This document shows, one piece after another, positions 24,673 through 33,133 of a stretch of DNA of 64,000 nucleotides (its first letter is position 1; each line of letters starts with the position of its first letter). The notes below the pieces were generated by a model that was not told where the DNA came from, did not search any database, and saw only the letters and a list, made by a program, of their open reading frames with translations. Source of the DNA: CAVXGU01 sp963761615 (GTDB lineage Bacteria > Acidobacteriota > Vicinamibacteria > Vicinamibacterales > CAVVIG01); NCBI GenBank assembly GCA_963761615.1, contig CAVXGU010000001.1, forward strand, positions 62,001 through 126,000, in the 5' to 3' direction. A program made the position numbers and the translations under genes.

Positions 24673-27648
24673 ATGCGAATCGTCACCGTTGCGCTCTGCT
24701 GCGCGGCATTGCTGCTGCCGGCCGGCGCGGCGACCGCCCAGACCACCACCGCATCGATCTCCGGTCAGGTGCTCGACGCGCAGTCGCTCGGGGTGCCGGG
24801 GGTGCTGGTCACGGCCCTGTCGCCGAACCTCCAGGGCTCGCGGACGACGGTCACGACGGCGACCGGCGACTACGTCATCGGCCTGCTGCCCGCCGGCACG
24901 TACACGATCCGCTTCACGCTGACGGGCTTCCAGACGATCGAACGAACGGTGAGCCTGGCGCCGATGGAGCGCGTGCCGGTCGACGTGACGCTGGGTCCGG
25001 CGAGACTCGCCGAGACCGTCAACGTCGTCGGGCGCGCCGCGTCCGTGCTGGCGCCGTCGTCGCAGGCGGTGACCAACATCTCGCAGGACCTGGTGTCGAC
25101 GCTGCCGACGAACCGGGATCTGAGCGCCTCGATTCTGCTCGCGCCCGCGGTGCACCCGACCGGGCCGGGCGGGTACCTGTCGATCGCCGGCGCCATGTCG
25201 TACGACTCCCTGTTCCTGATCAACGGCGTCGAGGTCAACGAGAACCTGCGCGGCCAGCCGAACGCGCTCTACATCGAGGACGCGATCCAGCAGACGGCGG
25301 TCGCGACCTCGGGCATCTCGGCGGAGTTCGGCCGGTTCACCGGCGGCGTCGTCAACGTCGTGACGAAGTCGGGCGGCAACACCTTCTCCGGATCGCTTCG
25401 CGACACGCTGTACAACGACAACTGGCGCGCGACGGTCAAGGACTTCCCGGGGGACACGAAAGTCGACGACGTGGTCCCGACCTACGAGTACACGTTCGGC
25501 GGCCCGCTCCAGAAGGACCGCCTGTGGTTCTTCACGGCCGGGCGCCTGCAGAAGCAGTCGACGCGGCGCGCGCTCATCGTCACCAACACGCCGTACGACT
25601 TCCAGAACAACAGCCAGCGGTACGAAGGCAAACTGACGTACTCGGCCACGAGCAATCAGCGGTTCGAGGGGACGTACACCAAGATCAACGCCAAGCAGGT
25701 GAACGGCACCAATCCGCCCGGCCTCCAGATGGACCTGGCGAGCCTGTACACCGCCGAGTTGCCGCAGGATCTCGTGACGCTCAACTACCGCGGCATTCTC
25801 AGCCCGAAGCTGTTCGTCGAGGCGCGCTACTCGGCCCGCCACTCGAGCGCCGAGGGCATCGGCTCCCAGTACACCGATCCGATCAACGGCACGCTGCTGG
25901 TGGACTTCCAGCACGGATACCGCTGGTGGTCGCCGACGTTCTGCGGCGTCTGCGATCCCGAGAAGCGCGACAACGACGAGGTCTTCCTCAAGGGTACGTA
26001 CTTCACGTCGTCGCCGCACGAGGGCTCCCACAGCATCGCCTTCGGGTACGACACGTTCAACGACAAGCGGTTCGTCAACAATCACCAATCCGGAAGCGAC
26101 TACCGCATCTACGCGACGACCTCGGTCGTCCGCGGCTCCGCCATCTACCCGGTCCTGATTCCGGGCAACTCCTTCATCGAGTACGACCCGATCGTCCTCG
26201 GCAGCCAGGGGACCAACTTCCGGACCCACGGCCTGTTCGTCAACGACACCTGGCGCCTGGACGAGCAGGTCACGTTCGACCTCGGCCTGCGGTTCGACAA
26301 GAACCACGGCACCGACAGCGCGGGACACCTGGTCGCGAAGGATGGCGCGTGGAGCCCGCGCCTGGGCGTCGTGTGGAATCCGGACGGGAGCGGCGCGTGG
26401 ACCGTGAGCGCGAGCGCCTCGCGGTACGTGGCCGCCATCAACAACGGCATCGCGAACGCCGCCTCCGCGGCGGGCAATCCGACCGGGATCGTGAAGCTCT
26501 ACACCGGGCCGGCGATCAACCCGGATCCGACCGCGCCCACGCTGACCGACTCCGGCACTGCCGTGCAGTCCGTGTTCGATTACCTGAACGGCCTCGGCGG
26601 GTTCCTGAACGCGCCGCTGCCGATCATCTTTGCGCAGGTGCCCGGCCTCTCGATCACCGTGCCGGCGAGCGGCCTGACGTCGCCGAACGTCCTCGAGTAC
26701 GCGGCGGGCGTGGGGCGGCAGTACGGCAGCCGCTCCGCCTGGCGCGCGGACCTGACGTACCGCAACTTCCGCGACTTCTACGTGGACCGGGTCGACAACC
26801 CGGCCGCCGTCGTCACCGACCAGTTCGGCAACCGCATCGACCCCGGCGTACTGGGCAACACGAACGACCTGAAGCGGCGCTATGTCGGCCTGACGTTGAC
26901 GGCCACCCATCGGTTCGGCACGAGAACCGACGCGGGCGGAGCCTACACACTGTCACGCCTCTGGGGCAACTTCGACGGCGAGAACTTCAACAGCGGCCCC
27001 CTGGCGTCGGATGCCTTCTCGTACCCCGAGTACCGGCAGATGTCGTGGTACGACCCGACGGGCGATCTCTCAGCGGATCAGCGGCACCGCGCGAGCCTGT
27101 GGCTCAACTACGGCGTGCCGCACGTCGAGGGTCTGACGATCAGCCTGCTCCAGCAGCTGGCGAGCGGCACCCCGTACGGGGCGGTCGGCCAGGTCGATGC
27201 GCGCCCGTACGTCACGCCGGCGCCCGGCTATGCGACGCCACAGGGCGGCCCGACCGAGACGTACTACTTCACGGCGCGCGATGCCTTCCGCACGGCGGCG
27301 TACAAGCGGACCGACCTGGCGGCCAACTACTCGGTCGACGTGCACGGCGCGTCGCACGTCTGGCAGCTCTTCGTCCAGGCGCAGGTGATCAACCTGTTCG
27401 ATACTGCCGACCTGTGCGGGTGCGGCGCCGACGTCTTCTCGAACGGCGGCCCCGTCAACAGCCTGACCATCGGTCAGACCGTCCTGACCGGCTCCACGTC
27501 GAAGACGCTGCAGCCGTTCAACCCGTTCACGACGACGCCGGTCGAGGGCGTCAACTGGGAGAAGAGCAGCAACTTCGGCCAGCCCTTGAGCCGCTTCGCC
27601 TACACGTCGCCGCGGTCGTTCCACCTCTCGTTCGGCCTGCGCTTCTGA
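24673..27648 (+). CDS. TonB-dependent receptor-like outer membrane protein with CarboxypepD_reg domain
   Basis: 991 aa. The signal peptide is at residues 1-22 (MRIVTVALCCAALLLPAGAA). A carboxypeptidase-regulatory-like Ig fold follows (about 27-105; SGQVLDAQSLGVPGVLVTA, TATGDYVIGLLPAGTY). Next is a plug region with FLINGVEVNENL and EFGRFTGGVVNVVTKSGG, then a large beta-barrel ending in SFHLSFGLRF with the terminal Phe expected of barrel proteins. This architecture is abundant in Acidobacteria and related to SusC/Oar proteins. Ligand unknown. GGAGG lies 7 bp before the ATG. An open frame extends upstream but has no signal sequence and was not used. Confidence 0.92.
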   Translation: MRIVTVALCCAALLLPAGAATAQTTTASISGQVLDAQSLGVPGVLVTALSPNLQGSRTTVTTATGDYVIGLLPAGTYTIRFTLTGFQTIERTVSLAPMERVPVDVTLGPARLAETVNVVGRAASVLAPSSQAVTNISQDLVSTLPTNRDLSASILLAPAVHPTGPGGYLSIAGAMSYDSLFLINGVEVNENLRGQPNALYIEDAIQQTAVATSGISAEFGRFTGGVVNVVTKSGGNTFSGSLRDTLYNDNWRATVKDFPGDTKVDDVVPTYEYTFGGPLQKDRLWFFTAGRLQKQSTRRALIVTNTPYDFQNNSQRYEGKLTYSATSNQRFEGTYTKINAKQVNGTNPPGLQMDLASLYTAELPQDLVTLNYRGILSPKLFVEARYSARHSSAEGIGSQYTDPINGTLLVDFQHGYRWWSPTFCGVCDPEKRDNDEVFLKGTYFTSSPHEGSHSIAFGYDTFNDKRFVNNHQSGSDYRIYATTSVVRGSAIYPVLIPGNSFIEYDPIVLGSQGTNFRTHGLFVNDTWRLDEQVTFDLGLRFDKNHGTDSAGHLVAKDGAWSPRLGVVWNPDGSGAWTVSASASRYVAAINNGIANAASAAGNPTGIVKLYTGPAINPDPTAPTLTDSGTAVQSVFDYLNGLGGFLNAPLPIIFAQVPGLSITVPASGLTSPNVLEYAAGVGRQYGSRSAWRADLTYRNFRDFYVDRVDNPAAVVTDQFGNRIDPGVLGNTNDLKRRYVGLTLTATHRFGTRTDAGGAYTLSRLWGNFDGENFNSGPLASDAFSYPEYRQMSWYDPTGDLSADQRHRASLWLNYGVPHVEGLTISLLQQLASGTPYGAVGQVDARPYVTPAPGYATPQGGPTETYYFTARDAFRTAAYKRTDLAANYSVDVHGASHVWQLFVQAQVINLFDTADLCGCGADVFSNGGPVNSLTIGQTVLTGSTSKTLQPFNPFTTTPVEGVNWEKSSNFGQPLSRFAYTSPRSFHLSFGLRF

Positions 27649-27662
27649 TCGCCGCAGGCAGC

Positions 27663-27701
27663 GGCGGCGGGTTCAGGCGTCCGGCAAACCGCCCGCCTTT
27701 T
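27663..27701 (+). terminator. Rho-independent terminator after the TonB-type receptor gene
   Basis: GGCGGCGGGTT (27663-27673) pairs with AACCGCCCGCC (27687-27697) in 9 of 11 positions and is followed directly by TTTT. It lies 14 bp after the stop codon. Confidence 0.65.
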
Positions 27702-27731
27702 CTGTACACTGGGAGCCGGGCTTTCCCGGAC

Positions 27732-28631
27732 ATGCTGCGCGAACCACCCGTTCACAGCTTCTCGCTGGCGGCACTCAGCCCCGATCCCGATCTCGCCGTC
27801 GCCGCGCTGATGATTGCCCGGCTGGAGTATCCCAAGCTCGACGCCGGACCCTACCTCGACGAGCTCGATACGCTGGGGCGCGAGGCCCGCCGCCGCGTGG
27901 AGGGCGCGGGCGTCCGCGCCGACACGCCGGGCGACGTCGATGCCGGACGCTACGCGCAGGTCATGGCGCTCAACGAATACCTGTTCGACGAGCTCCGCTT
28001 CTCCGGCAACGAGGTCTCCTACGAGGACCCGCGCAACAGCTTCCTCAACGAGGTGATGGAGCGCCGCACCGGCATCCCGATCACGCTCGCCCTGATCTAC
28101 ATGGAAATCGCCCGGCGGGCCGGGCTCCGGGTCGAAGGCATCAACTTTCCCGGACACTTCCTGCTGCGCTGCCCCGCGAGGCGAAGCCACGACGACTCCC
28201 GCGATCTGATCATCGACGCCTTCCATCGAGGCGCGCTGCTGTCCGAGGACACGTGTCTGACGCTGCTGCGCCGCCACACGGGCGAACATGCGGCGTTCGA
28301 GCCGGCTCTGCTGCGCCACGCCAGCAAGCCCGAGATCCTCGCGCGGATGCTCGTGAACCTGAAGCGGATCTACGTGCGCATGCACTCCTTCCCCCAGGCG
28401 CGCGCCGTCACCGGGCTCCTCCTCGCCGTCGACCCCACCGCCACCGGCGAGCTCCGGGATCGCGGGCTCCTCGCCTATCACCTCCGGGACTTCGCAGCGG
28501 CGCTCCGCGACCTGCAGGAGTACCTGCTGCGATCCGCCACCGAGACGGCCACCGAGGAGTCGCGCAAGGACCAGGCCGAGATCTGGGAGCACGTGAAGAC
28601 GCTCCGCCGCCGCATGGCCTCGTTCAACTGA
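27732..28631 (+). CDS. SirB1 family protein (transglutaminase-like plus TPR)
   Basis: 299 aa. The N-terminal two thirds match the SirB1/transglutaminase-like family: NEYLFDELRFSGN, YEDPRNSFLNEVMERRTGIPITLALIYMEIARR, and INFPGHFLLR. The C-terminal third holds TPR-like helices (ILARMLVNLKRIYVR, DLQEYLLRS). Cytoplasmic; no catalytic Cys-His-Asp triad is evident, so a binding or regulatory role is more likely than transglutaminase activity. A -10-like TACACT at 27705-27710 is 21 nt upstream. Its 3' end overlaps the convergent DUF2784 gene by 8 bp. Confidence 0.85.
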   Translation: MLREPPVHSFSLAALSPDPDLAVAALMIARLEYPKLDAGPYLDELDTLGREARRRVEGAGVRADTPGDVDAGRYAQVMALNEYLFDELRFSGNEVSYEDPRNSFLNEVMERRTGIPITLALIYMEIARRAGLRVEGINFPGHFLLRCPARRSHDDSRDLIIDAFHRGALLSEDTCLTLLRRHTGEHAAFEPALLRHASKPEILARMLVNLKRIYVRMHSFPQARAVTGLLLAVDPTATGELRDRGLLAYHLRDFAAALRDLQEYLLRSATETATEESRKDQAEIWEHVKTLRRRMASFN

Positions 28632-28986
28632 CGGTCCGGCGCCGCCGGACCACGACGGCGTACAGCACGACGTTGACGAGCACGACGAACCCTCCCAGCA
28701 CCCACTGGACCTCGCGCGTCAGCGACGGCGGATAGAGCACCGGCAACAGGTAGTGATCGACGAACGAAGACGCGTACGTCGGGCCGCCCCCTCTCGCCCG
28801 CAGCCAGTTCTCGAACGGCGTCAGCGGGCAGATCCATCCGCTGAACTCGATCCATGCGCCCCACGCCGCGGCCGGCACGTGGACCCACGCGATCCGCGGC
28901 CGCCAGAGCACCAGCACGCCTCCCAGCACGACGAATGCCACGAATCCGAGATGAAGGATGACGATCGTGTCAGCGAGGAAGAGCAT
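28624..28986 (-). CDS. DUF2784 family membrane protein
   Basis: 120 aa with three to four hydrophobic helices. The family signature is clear: HLGFVAFVVLGG near the N-terminus, then EFSGWICPLTPFENWLR and DHYLLPVLYPPSLTR. DUF2784 proteins are small inner-membrane proteins of unknown function. The gene begins 18 bp after the HhH-GPD gene ends and could be co-transcribed with it. Confidence 0.88.
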   Translation of the reverse strand: MLFLADTIVILHLGFVAFVVLGGVLVLWRPRIAWVHVPAAAWGAWIEFSGWICPLTPFENWLRARGGGPTYASSFVDHYLLPVLYPPSLTREVQWVLGGFVVLVNVVLYAVVVRRRRTVS

Positions 28987-29004
28987 GGCCGGTACGTGCG
29001 GGCG

Positions 29005-29682
29005 CTAGGGTGCCGTGCGGTCGGGGCGCGATGACCCGAACGCGCAGTCCGGACAGAGGGGACAGACCGCGCAGTGGGGATCGGCTTCGGTGCACGTCAC
29101 GCTGGCGTGGTGGGTCAGGTAGACGACCGCGTGACGGTAGGCGTCGAGATCGCGCGGCAGGCTGTCGACGAGCGCCCGGCGGGCGAGCCGCAGGTTGTGT
29201 CTCGACGCAACGGTCGGCGTGTGCGTGAGTCGCGCGACGACGCGGACGATGGCGGGGTCGGCCGGGATCACCAGGTGGTCCCCGGCGAAGAGGAGCAGGC
29301 GCTCCCGTCCGAATGCCCCCAGGAACGGCAGCGGATCCAGCGCCCTGCGGGCGCCCGTGAGTCGCCCCCGAACGATTTCTGGCAGCCGTGGATTCCGGCG
29401 GAATGCCTCCACGGCGGTCTGAAGCGCCGCGAGCCGCTGGTCGAGGTAGGCCCCGGCCAGCTTCACGGCGGCCTCGAGCGGCCCCCTGGGCGCGCGCCTC
29501 ATCGCGTCCGGAGTCAGCGCCGGAATGCGCCTGAGCGCCGCCATCGCGGCATCACGGCGCCTGGGTGTGGCGTGGGCGGCCAGCACGTCCCACACCACGA
29601 ATGCGAACGCGTCGGCGGGCGGCGACGGCAGGACCCCGTAGAAGGCCGGCAGCCGCCCGATCGGCGCGTCGAGCCCGGGCAT
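29005..29682 (-). CDS. HhH-GPD (endonuclease III-like) protein with 4Fe-4S motif, catalytic Lys missing
   Basis: 225 aa. The C-terminal cysteines follow the endonuclease III iron-sulphur spacing exactly, C-x6-C-x2-C-x5-C (CTEADPHCAVCPLCPDC). PADPAIVRVVARL matches the block with the catalytic Asp of Nth (VDTHVxRVxNRL). The hairpin segment that normally carries the lysine nucleophile (LPGVGRKTA) is degenerate here (LGAFGRERLLL), so bifunctional lyase activity is doubtful. It could be a monofunctional glycosylase or a DNA-binding relative. Its ATG overlaps the stop of the M20 peptidase gene by one base. Confidence 0.75.
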   Translation of the reverse strand: MPGLDAPIGRLPAFYGVLPSPPADAFAFVVWDVLAAHATPRRRDAAMAALRRIPALTPDAMRRAPRGPLEAAVKLAGAYLDQRLAALQTAVEAFRRNPRLPEIVRGRLTGARRALDPLPFLGAFGRERLLLFAGDHLVIPADPAIVRVVARLTHTPTVASRHNLRLARRALVDSLPRDLDAYRHAVVYLTHHASVTCTEADPHCAVCPLCPDCAFGSSRPDRTAP

Positions 29683-31058
29683 CAGGCCAGGGCGGTCTTC
29701 GCGATCTCGTCGTAGAGGCAGGCGGACGCGATGATCCCGCCGTGGAAGTTCCCCAGATCCAGCTTCTCGTTCGGCGCGTGCGCGTTCTCGTCGGGCAGGC
29801 CCACGCCGAAGAGCACCGACGGGACGCCCAGGACCTCCTGGAACGTCGAGACGACCGGAATCGAGCCGCCTTCCCGCGTGAAAACCGGCTGCTTGCCGAA
29901 GCCCTTTTCGATCGCCCGGCCCGCCGCCTGCACGAAGGGATTCCGGTACTCGGTCATCCAGGGCTTGCCGCCGTGCATGCGCGTGATCGTCATCTGCACG
30001 GTCTTGGGCGCGATCTTCTTCACGTAGGCTTCGAACAGCTCCGTGATCTTCCCGGGATCCTGGTTCGGCACGAGCCGCATGCTGACCTTGGCCATCGCGA
30101 CGGCGGGCAGCACGGTCTTCGCCCCCTCGCCGGTGAAGCCGGACAGCAGGCCGTTGACCTCGAAGGTCGGCCGCGCCCAGGTCCGCTCGAGTGTGGTGTA
30201 GCCCGTTTCGCCCGTCAGCCTGGGAATGCCGAAGTCCTTGCGGTACTTCTTCTCGTTGAACGGCAGCTGCGCCCAGGCCTCGCGCTCCGCCGGCTCCAGG
30301 GCGCGGACATCGTCGTAGAAGCCCGGGATCTTGACGCGGCCGCTGCGGTCCTTCATCTGGGCGATCACCTGCGCGAGGACGAAGGCCGGGTTCGCCAGGG
30401 CGCCGCCGAACTGTCCCGAGTGCAGGTCGGTGCTGCTGCCGCGAAGGTCGATCTGGAAGTAGACCAGGCCGCGCAGGCCGTAGCAGATCGACGGGACGCC
30501 GCGGTCGAACATGCCGGAGTCGGAAATGACCACCACGTCGGCGTTCAGCTCGTCCCTGTGCCCGGCGACGAAGGCGTCCAGGTGGACGCTGCCGACCTCC
30601 TCTTCGCCCTCGATCATGAACTTCATGTTCACGGGCAGGCGGCCGTGCTCCTTCAGGTGCGCCTCGACGGCCTTGAAGTGCATGAAGACCTGCCCCTTGT
30701 CGTCGGCGGCGCCGCGCGCGTAGATCTCGCCGTCGCGCACCGTCGCCTCGAACGGCGGCGAGGTCCAGAGGTCGAGGGGATCGACCGGCTGCACGTCGTA
30801 GTGCCCGTAGAAGAGGATCGTCGGCGCCCCTGGTGCGCCGAGCCAGTCGCCGTACACGACGGGGTTGCCGGGCGTGTCGATCAGCCGCACGTGCTCGAGG
30901 CCGATGCGCGTCATCTCGGCGGCGCACCAGTCGGCGCACCGCTTCACGTCGCCCGCGTGCTGCGGCAGCGCGCTGACGCTCGGAATGGCGAGGAGCGCCT
31001 TCAGTTCCTCGACGTACCGCTCGCGGTTGACGTTGATGAAATCGATCACCTTGTCCAT
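29682..31058 (-). CDS. M20 family metallopeptidase (dipeptidase)
   Basis: 458-aa zinc-dependent peptidase of the M20/CNDP-like group. Metal ligands are in GHYDVQPVDPL and ARGAADDKGQ, with the catalytic/metal Glu pair in IEGEEEVGSV. ISDSGMFDRG and the dimerisation domain follow (DLHSGQFGGALANPA). REGGSIPVVSTFQEVLG and the final NEKLDLGNFHGGI carry further ligands. It hydrolyses dipeptides or acylated amino acids in the cytoplasm. The heptamer array lies 12 bp before its ATG, between it and the upstream barrel gene, so any ribosome-binding site must be in the short spacer (GGAG at 31068-31065). Confidence 0.92.
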   Translation of the reverse strand: MDKVIDFINVNRERYVEELKALLAIPSVSALPQHAGDVKRCADWCAAEMTRIGLEHVRLIDTPGNPVVYGDWLGAPGAPTILFYGHYDVQPVDPLDLWTSPPFEATVRDGEIYARGAADDKGQVFMHFKAVEAHLKEHGRLPVNMKFMIEGEEEVGSVHLDAFVAGHRDELNADVVVISDSGMFDRGVPSICYGLRGLVYFQIDLRGSSTDLHSGQFGGALANPAFVLAQVIAQMKDRSGRVKIPGFYDDVRALEPAEREAWAQLPFNEKKYRKDFGIPRLTGETGYTTLERTWARPTFEVNGLLSGFTGEGAKTVLPAVAMAKVSMRLVPNQDPGKITELFEAYVKKIAPKTVQMTITRMHGGKPWMTEYRNPFVQAAGRAIEKGFGKQPVFTREGGSIPVVSTFQEVLGVPSVLFGVGLPDENAHAPNEKLDLGNFHGGIIASACLYDEIAKTALA

Positions 31059-31070
31059 GGCCGGCTGCTC

Positions 31071-31130
31071 CTCTGGGCTCTGGGCTCTGGGCTCTGGGCT
31101 CTGGGCTCTGGGCTCTGGGCTCTGGGCTCT
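31071..31130. repeat. Heptanucleotide array, (CTCTGGG)8.5
   Basis: Eight perfect CTCTGGG units plus CTCT, 60 bp, fill the gap between two same-direction genes. One end abuts the repaired stop codon of the barrel gene; the other is 12 bp from the M20 start codon. A degenerate relative lies at 42931-43067. Confidence 0.95.
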
Positions 31131-32363
31131 CAGAAACTATAGCGGAGCGTCACGGTCGCGTGCGAGTTCCTCCGGGTACTGCCCGAGGAAATCGTCGGGC
31201 TCGCCGCGGAGGAGCGCGCCGCCGACCGTCACGCGCCAGTGCTGCCCCTCGGCCTGCGAGTACTCCGCCTTCGCATAGGCGCCGGCGCCGTTCTGCCGCA
31301 CCGCGCCTTCGAACGCGACGCTGCGGTTCGTGTCGATCGTGTAGGAGGCGCGTCCGACGACCGACTTCGACAGGCCGCGATCGGGCGCGAAGCTCTGGGC
31401 CGCTCCCTGGCGCGTCACGGCCTCCCCGGCGTAGCCGCCGATGAACAGCCACTCGCCGGACTGCCGCTCGAGTTGCACGACGTACAGGACGTACTCGTCG
31501 GTACCCGGCGTCCGCGACGTGAAGTACCCGGCCTCGCCCTTGATCGTGAAGAGGCGGGTCGGAATCGCCGCGTCCCCGCCGTACATCCGGATGGCCGGGT
31601 AGACCTTCGCGACCCCGACGCCGACCGGGGACTGGCCGGGCACGACCTCGAAATCCGGCAGATGGTTGAGGCCGTCGAAGAACGAGGCCGACGCCTCGAA
31701 GCGACCGCCGACGTGCGACCAGCGCCCGCCGAACTGCGAGCGCGACGGCAGGGGCCGGTCCACGCCGTACACGACGATCGATTCCGGCGGCTCCGGTGTC
31801 CAGCGTTGATCGAGGAGCGGCGTCCGGCTCGGCGTGAACCAGGGCTGCCAGACGAGGGACACGGTCTCGTTGCCGCGCACGACGGCCAGGCGCGCGGCCG
31901 GTACCGCCAGGAAGTCGTTGTCCACGACGTCGAGGAAGTCCCTCGGCGCGAACCGATCGGTGGGCGTGACGATGTCGGTCTTGCCCCAGCGGATGAACTG
32001 CTTGCCGAGGTCCAGCGTCACCGGGCCCCGCGCGAACGTGAGGCCGAGGCGCCGAATCGCAATCGCGGGACGCAGGGCGCCGCGATCGCGGATGTCGACC
32101 CGCCACGAGGCGTCCACTTGATCGTGGGAATTGGCTCGCAGCTCGACGCCCGCGGCGGCCTGCAGCCACCCGGTCAATCCCACGAACACGTCGTCCCGGA
32201 CGCGGAGATCGCCGACCGCGCGCGTCGGGTCGTTCGGGGCGGTCTGGGGGAAGAGCGTCGCCTGCGCGTCGACGAACCCCCGCTGGGAGACCGTCTGGGC
32301 CCGCGCGAGCGTCGAGAGCATCAGGAGGACCGCACAGGACGGCGCGAGCAGGCGGGTCCTCAT
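31130..32363 (-). pseudogene. Outer-membrane beta-barrel protein, one frameshift near the C-terminus
   Basis: About 410 aa after repair. A signal peptide (MRTRLLAPSCAVLLMLSTLARA) is followed by an aromatic, alternating barrel pattern (VTLDLGKQFIRWGKTDIVTPTDRF). At 31174-31176 a GGG run (CCC on the coding strand) carries one extra base. With it the protein ends early in a non-barrel sequence; without it the frame ends ATVTLRYSF, a classic outer-membrane C-terminus with final Phe. An error, not decay, is likely. The start overlaps the LolA-like gene stop by one base, so it is part of that operon. The closest pattern is DUF1302-like barrels. Confidence 0.8.
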
Positions 32364-33133
32364 CACGGCCGGCGGATCGCCTGCAGCGTGAAGTCGGAGT
32401 CCGTCATGGGCACGTTGTACTCGAGCCGGTCCATCGTGAGCCGGGTGCGGCTGTGGCGACGGAGATCCGCCATCTCCATCTGGCGCGCCGTCCAGATCCC
32501 CTGGACGTTCTGGAAGTCCGAGTAGTGGAGCCGCCGGACGACCGTGCCCTTGATCTCGTTCTCGATCTGGGCGAACGCGTAGGTGTCCTTCCGAATCCAG
32601 ACGACCGACCGCGTGTACTGAGACGACTTGCTCTCCTTCGGCACGGACTCGATCTTCCAGCACGCCGCGCCGTCGATCGCGTCGTCGCCGAGCAGGCGGT
32701 ACTCGAACTGATCGACGTCCCGCTCCTCCAGGTCCTCGAAGCTGAAATCGGTCCCGAAAAAGCGGGTGGACCGGTCCTGGAGGGCGATGCGCCGGTCCCG
32801 TTCGATGGCCGGCGTCCACATCCACTGGTCCGAGGCGCGGTCGGGATGATTGACCACCAGGAGGGCCACGCCCTTGACTTCGGCCGGCGCCGTGAACCGC
32901 AGCACGGCTTTGCTGTTGCCGTGCGACCCGAGCCGCTCGAAGGTCCACCGCTTGTCGCTGATCCTGCCCTTCTCGTCGAACACCTGCAGCAGTCCTTCGT
33001 AGCGCTCGGATCTGGCGTCGGTGCGCTTCTGGGCCTCGACGACGATCTGCCGCGCATCGTCGGCGCCGAAGGCGAACGCCGGAAGGAGGATCGCCAGGAC
33101 CAGGAGGCTCATCCCGACCCGCCCTTTACTCAT
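32363..33133 (-). CDS. Outer-membrane lipoprotein-sorting (LolA-like) protein
   Basis: 256 aa. Signal peptide at residues 1-23 (GMSLLVLAILLPAFAFG), then the LolA-like fold of the PF17131 type: ARQIVVEAQKRTDA, FTAPAEVKGVALLVVNHP, MWTPAIERDRRI, GTDFSFEDLEERDVDQF and the late DFQNVQGIWTARQMEM. These periplasmic proteins are thought to carry lipids or lipoproteins and are usually encoded beside RND or FtsX-type exporters. Here the gene overlaps an FtsX permease (8 bp) and a barrel gene (1 bp). Confidence 0.88.
   Translation of the reverse strand: MSKGRVGMSLLVLAILLPAFAFGADDARQIVVEAQKRTDARSERYEGLLQVFDEKGRISDKRWTFERLGSHGNSKAVLRFTAPAEVKGVALLVVNHPDRASDQWMWTPAIERDRRIALQDRSTRFFGTDFSFEDLEERDVDQFEYRLLGDDAIDGAACWKIESVPKESKSSQYTRSVVWIRKDTYAFAQIENEIKGTVVRRLHYSDFQNVQGIWTARQMEMADLRRHSRTRLTMDRLEYNVPMTDSDFTLQAIRRP

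Noticed and set aside
25524..28631. Long plus-strand frame across the receptor gene into the SirB1 gene
   Set aside because: The first two thirds are a frame shadow of the receptor; only the 3' part from 27732 is a gene.
31071..31130. CRISPR-like repeat array
   Set aside because: Units are 7 bp with no spacers; it is a simple tandem repeat.
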